Source of the DNA: Cypionkella sinensis
GTDB taxonomy: Bacteria > Pseudomonadota > Alphaproteobacteria > Rhodobacterales > Rhodobacteraceae
Reading direction: 5' to 3'
DNA: 64,000 bases
Assembly: GCF_042646385.1 (NCBI RefSeq)
Contig: NZ_JBHRTO010000001.1
Location: 1,240,001 to 1,304,000, forward strand
Shown here: piece after piece, positions 60,718 to 64,000 of the stretch
Layout of the letters: each line of letters opens with the position of its first letter
Position numbering within the stretch: the stretch's first letter is position 1
Made by a program: the position numbers and the translations under genes
Notes under the pieces: model-generated
What the model was told of the DNA's origin: nothing
The model's input: only the letters and a program-made list of their open reading frames with translations
Databases searched by the model: none

Positions 60718-61652
60718 TACTTGATCGCCCCCGCAGCCATGCCTTTGATGATATAGCGCTCCAGCACCACACCGATCACGATCAGCGGCAGGATCGCCGC
60801 CCAAGACAAAGCCGCCATCGACCACCAACTGATCCCCTGCGATCCAGTTTGCGAAGCCACCATCACCGGCAAGGTATTGGCATGGGTCGAGGTCAGCAGC
60901 GCCGCGAAGAAATACTCATTCCACGTCAGCACCAAGGAAAGGATGAACGCCGCCACCATCCCCGGCAAAGCAATCGGCAGGATGATGGTGACAAACGCAC
61001 CCCAGATTGACAGGCCATCGACCAAAGCCGCCTCCTCCAACTCGGTGGGAATCGAAGAAAACTGATCGCGCATGATCCAGATCACAATCGGCAGCACCGA
61101 AAGAGTATAGAGCAAAATCAACCCGATACGGGTATCCAGAAGGGCGAGTTCCTTATACAGCACCAGCATCGGCAGCGCCAAAACCACTGGCGGCAAGATC
61201 AACTGGCTGAGGAAAAAGAACGAAATGTCGCTGTTGCCCATCCAGAGGAATTTATAGTTGAACCGGCTAAGCCCATAGGCCGCCAAAGACCCCAAAGCCA
61301 CCGCCAGCACCGAGGATGTCACCGAGGTGATCACCGAATTGGTGAAGCGTTTCAGAAACTCATCCCGCACCGTGCTTTCGGCCCAAATCGTGTCAGGCGA
61401 CAGGCCCAGAGATTTCCAGCCCAGCCATTTTGGGGTGAAATCCCACCACGGCACCAGATTGCCCTTCATCACGTCAGGCGCCATCTTAAAGCTGGTGGTC
61501 AGCGTCCAATAGATTGGAAACAAACAGATAAACGCCCACAGCAACAACAGCGCATAGACAAACAGCCGCCCCGTGAACCATTTCGGGCGAAAGCTGCGAT
61601 CTGCTGCTGAATCCTTGAAAATCTGCACATCACTCATGCCAGCGTTACTCAT
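60717..61652 (-). CDS. CUT1 sugar ABC transporter permease (MalG-like)
   Basis: 311 residues with six membrane helices and the EAA loop EEAALVDGLSIWGAFVTI near 210-230, typical of MalG. The N-terminal tail is long and polar. It overlaps the other permease by four bases and FucU by one. The ATPase of this importer is not seen in the window and may lie beyond its end. Confidence 0.88.
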   Translation of the reverse strand: MSNAGMSDVQIFKDSAADRSFRPKWFTGRLFVYALLLLWAFICLFPIYWTLTTSFKMAPDVMKGNLVPWWDFTPKWLGWKSLGLSPDTIWAESTVRDEFLKRFTNSVITSVTSSVLAVALGSLAAYGLSRFNYKFLWMGNSDISFFFLSQLILPPVVLALPMLVLYKELALLDTRIGLILLYTLSVLPIVIWIMRDQFSSIPTELEEAALVDGLSIWGAFVTIILPIALPGMVAAFILSLVLTWNEYFFAALLTSTHANTLPVMVASQTGSQGISWWSMAALSWAAILPLIVIGVVLERYIIKGMAAGAIK

Positions 61653-62761
61653 GTCCGGGGCCTCGCAAACCGGTCAGCCAATTTCATCAGCACCGTCATG
61701 AAGATGATGATCACCACCAGATAGAACATCGCCAGAAGTGTGCCGTAGCCGACGTTCGAGCGGTCACGATACTCGCGGAAAATGAAGGATGTCACCGTAT
61801 CCGTTGCCCCGCCCGGCCCGCCCGAGGTGACTGCAATCACGATATCGGCCAGTTTCAGCTTGAAGATGATGCGGATCAAAATCGCGGTGATCGACACCGG
61901 CAGCATCATCGGGAAAGTCACCTCCCAGAATGCCCTCCAGCCGTTCGCACCATCCACCTTGGCGGCCTCGTTCAATTCCTTCGGGATCGCCTGCAACCCG
62001 GCCAAGATCATGATCATCATGAAGGGGATGAACGTCCAGGCGTCCATCAGCATGATCGTCGCTTTGGCCACGCCGGGCGTGCCGAAGAACGAAGGCGTCT
62101 CCCAGCCGAAAAACCGCGCCAGCCGCGCCACCGGGCCAAAACGCGCCTCGAGCATCGACTTGCCGATCATCCAACTTACCGCAATCGGCGACAGCATCAG
62201 CGGCAGCAAAAACGCCACCCGAAAGAACTTGCGCGCACGGATCTCGGCGTTCAGCGCCAGCGCCAGCCCAAAGGCGATGGTATATTCCACAAGAATAGCA
62301 AGCACATACCAGAACATGTTGAACAAGGCGTTCCAGTAAAACGGGTCCGCCCACATCTGCCGCACATTGGTCAGACCGTTGAAATGGCGACCATCAGGGC
62401 TGGAAAGATTCCAATCCGAAAACGCAATCACCAGCCCGAACAGCAGCGGAAACACGGTCAACGAGATTACGAACAATGCCGCAGGCAGCACGAACAACGT
62501 GCGCTTGCCATGCTCGCCATGCAGCAGGACCTGCCCCCAACTCAGGCAAAATGCCCACAGGATGTAAGCGTAAAGCGTTGGGCGCCAATTCGTCAGGCCA
62601 AAGTCATGCACACCCTGCAACTGCAACAGTTGCGCCGCTGCCACCAGCAGCATCAGCGCAGCCGAGCCCCAGATGATGCCCCGCCCCAGCGCACGGCGCT
62701 GATCCGAGATATTGTCATTGCTGACAACGTGTAAAAGATCGCCTGAACCGCTCAAAGCCAT
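61649..62761 (-). CDS. CUT1 sugar ABC transporter permease (MalF-like)
   Basis: 370 residues when started at MALSGSGDLLHVVSN. An earlier frame start would begin inside the nested palindromic repeat and is rejected. It has extra N-terminal helices before the MalF core; the EAA loop NEAAKVDGANGWRAFWEV is near 280. It is separated from the binding-protein gene by 85 bases, almost entirely filled by the inverted repeat at 62782-62838. Confidence 0.86.
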   Translation of the reverse strand: MALSGSGDLLHVVSNDNISDQRRALGRGIIWGSAALMLLVAAAQLLQLQGVHDFGLTNWRPTLYAYILWAFCLSWGQVLLHGEHGKRTLFVLPAALFVISLTVFPLLFGLVIAFSDWNLSSPDGRHFNGLTNVRQMWADPFYWNALFNMFWYVLAILVEYTIAFGLALALNAEIRARKFFRVAFLLPLMLSPIAVSWMIGKSMLEARFGPVARLARFFGWETPSFFGTPGVAKATIMLMDAWTFIPFMMIMILAGLQAIPKELNEAAKVDGANGWRAFWEVTFPMMLPVSITAILIRIIFKLKLADIVIAVTSGGPGGATDTVTSFIFREYRDRSNVGYGTLLAMFYLVVIIIFMTVLMKLADRFARPRT

Positions 62762-62781
62762 GCCCCGCCTGAGAAAAGTAA

Positions 62782-62838
62782 GGTGCGTGAAATCACGCAC
62801 CCTACGGTGTCATTGTAGGGTGCGTGATTTCACGCACC
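62782..62838. repeat. Nested palindromic inverted repeat after the binding-protein gene
   Basis: Two exact 24-bp arms (62782-62805 and 62815-62838) face each other across nine bases. Each arm itself contains the palindrome GTGCGTGAAATCACGCAC (or its GATTTC form), so the RNA can fold either as one long hairpin or as two short ones. The last few bases to 62846 run up to the binding-protein stop. Confidence 0.92.
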
Positions 62839-62846
62839 CAGAAGGA

Positions 62847-64000
62847 TCACATCCCCAAGCTGGCCTTATACAGCTTGATCTGCGCATCCCGCCCGATCTG
62901 GTCGGTGATCTTCTCCCAAGCCGCCGCAATCGCATCGGCGGTTTCTTGTGCCGATTTGTATTGGCCGGAATAGCCCTTGGCCAATTCATCCTCGGCGACC
63001 GAATAGTATTGGAAGATGCCGGGGATACGCGGTTCAATCGCGGCGTTGGGGTGGTTGTAGCTGTCAAGGTTCGAGCCGAGATAATCCTCGATGAACGCCT
63101 TGTCATAGCCTGCGGCCACCCATTCGTCGTATTGGAACTGGCTGTTGCGGTAGGGTTGGAAGCCCGACGGATAGGCCGCCATCCAAAGCGAGATATCCTT
63201 GCCGCCCAGATGCGCCGCCGCCGACCAAGCCGCTTTGCGCTTTTTCTCATCCGCCGAGACGCGGTTGGTCACATAAACGCCCCAGCCAAGGAAGGCCATG
63301 TTGGGGGACTCGTTGTAAGTCTCCTCCCAAGCCGCGGTTTTGGAGTTATACACCTTGTCCGAGCCGCGGTTGATGCCAAAGCCCACCACATCGCCCACCA
63401 CCGAAGTATCGGACGTGCGCGCGTTCGAGCCCACATCGCCCCACCACATCAGGCTGGAACCCGTGCCGGCCAGGAACTGCGAGAACGCCGTGGTGCCCGG
63501 ATCGGCGTTGATCTGGTCTGCCGGATAGGCGCCGGGGGTGGCGATCAGGTCCATCACGTCTTGGATGGCCTGCACCCAACCCGGATTGTTGACGCGCGGT
63601 TTCATGGTGTCCGGGTCAAACAGCCAAGCCGGATCGGACGGATGCTTGACATAGGCGGTCGCGCGGTTTTCCAGGAAGTAGAAGCCAAAGCCACCCCAGC
63701 CCTTCAGCGGGTCGAGATAGCCAATCGCGGGCTGGCCGGTCAGCGGATCGGTCTTGCCAACGATGGATTTGGAATAGGCGTTGACCTCTTGCCAGGTCTT
63801 CGGCGGCTCTGCCATGCCGGAAATAGCGCCGTCACCGAAGTAATCGGTCCGGTAAGCGAAGGTGTGGCAATCGCCGTCGATCGAGATGCGGTAGGTCTTG
63901 CCATCCCACGTGCCGACCGGGGCTTTGAGGTAGTTCACGTAATCGTCCATGTCGATCTGGGTTTTCACCCAATCCGGCATCTCATCCAGCAGGCCCTTGC
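62847..64000 (-). CDS. CUT1 sugar ABC transporter binding protein (MalE-like), partial
   Basis: The frame is open to the window end (at least 384 codons), so the N-terminus and signal peptide are missing. Family-1 solute-binding features include the hinge-like DGKTYRISIDGDCHTFAYR, GWGVYVTNRVSADE and a C-terminal AWEKITDQIGRDAQ. It supplies the two MalFG-type permeases. Sugar specificity is not evident; the FucU-like protein downstream suggests L-fucose or a similar sugar. Confidence 0.88.
   Translation of the reverse strand, partial: KGLLDEMPDWVKTQIDMDDYVNYLKAPVGTWDGKTYRISIDGDCHTFAYRTDYFGDGAISGMAEPPKTWQEVNAYSKSIVGKTDPLTGQPAIGYLDPLKGWGGFGFYFLENRATAYVKHPSDPAWLFDPDTMKPRVNNPGWVQAIQDVMDLIATPGAYPADQINADPGTTAFSQFLAGTGSSLMWWGDVGSNARTSDTSVVGDVVGFGINRGSDKVYNSKTAAWEETYNESPNMAFLGWGVYVTNRVSADEKKRKAAWSAAAHLGGKDISLWMAAYPSGFQPYRNSQFQYDEWVAAGYDKAFIEDYLGSNLDSYNHPNAAIEPRIPGIFQYYSVAEDELAKGYSGQYKSAQETADAIAAAWEKITDQIGRDAQIKLYKASLGM

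Noticed and set aside
1..64000. CRISPR arrays, prophage, insertion sequences, tRNA or rRNA genes
   Set aside because: No regularly spaced direct repeats, transposase or integrase motifs, or cloverleaf/rRNA sequences were seen on reading both strands.

Overview
The window is a gene-dense, high-GC stretch of an alphaproteobacterial replicon, most likely Rhodobacteraceae. The pointers are a taurine cluster (tpa, MocR-type tauR, xsc, tauE) joined to a SoeABC-like sulfite dehydrogenase, many ATP-driven importers, translationally coupled ATGA junctions, and small dispersed hairpin repeats at transcript ends. I see no rRNA, tRNA, transposase, phage gene or CRISPR array. It reads as a catabolic accessory region of a chromosome or megaplasmid. 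Every complete gene looks intact; the genes at both window edges are cut.

Layout. 1-5376 (+): end of an L-rhamnose-type ABC importer operon (ATPase fragment, two permeases, FadR-type regulator, Gfo/Idh/MocA dehydrogenase, TIM-barrel isomerase/epimerase, L-rhamnose mutarotase). 5377-20471 (-): taurine dissimilation, read from tpa through tauR, a small lipoprotein, xsc, tauE, ackA and soeABC to a choline-kinase-like phosphotransferase and a dimethylglycine-dehydrogenase-like demethylase. Predicted flow: taurine to sulfoacetaldehyde (Tpa), to sulfite plus acetyl phosphate (Xsc); acetyl phosphate to acetate plus ATP (AckA); sulfite oxidised by SoeABC or exported by TauE. 20675-23871 (+): a fused 2-oxoacid dehydrogenase E1 and a FabD-like acyltransferase. 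24169-31246: a probable methylated-amine module (flavin monooxygenase; Rieske oxygenase, Rid-family protein, DUF1028 protein, LysR regulator, and a trimethylamine/dimethylamine dehydrogenase homologue with Cys30 and Gln60).

31421-37234: an Rrf2 regulator, a 52-codon membrane peptide, and a ROK repressor divergent from xylFHG. 37286-40141 (+): a Tat-exported vanadium-haloperoxidase-like protein and an FG-GAP/UnbV protein. 40120-46410 (-): a YtfQRT-YjfF galactofuranose-type importer with a GntR regulator and galactose mutarotase. 46838-60191: a divergent pair of units, cyclase - FAD oxidoreductase - MarR - iorA - iorB on the minus strand, and a paralogous FAD oxidoreductase followed by a complete peptide/opine-type ABC importer on the plus strand. 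This is the best candidate for an undescribed catabolic system. 60262-64000 (-): a MalEFG-type sugar importer (binding protein cut by the window end) with an L-fucose-mutarotase/RbsD protein.

Cross-cutting patterns: three sugar importers each carry their own mutarotase (RhaM, GalM, FucU). All four binding-protein genes whose 3' ends are visible are followed by a strong stem-loop before the next transporter gene. A REP-like hairpin family with the tip CCGCCGGAGGC recurs at gene ends. All functions are inferred from sequence motifs and family knowledge; no database search was run.
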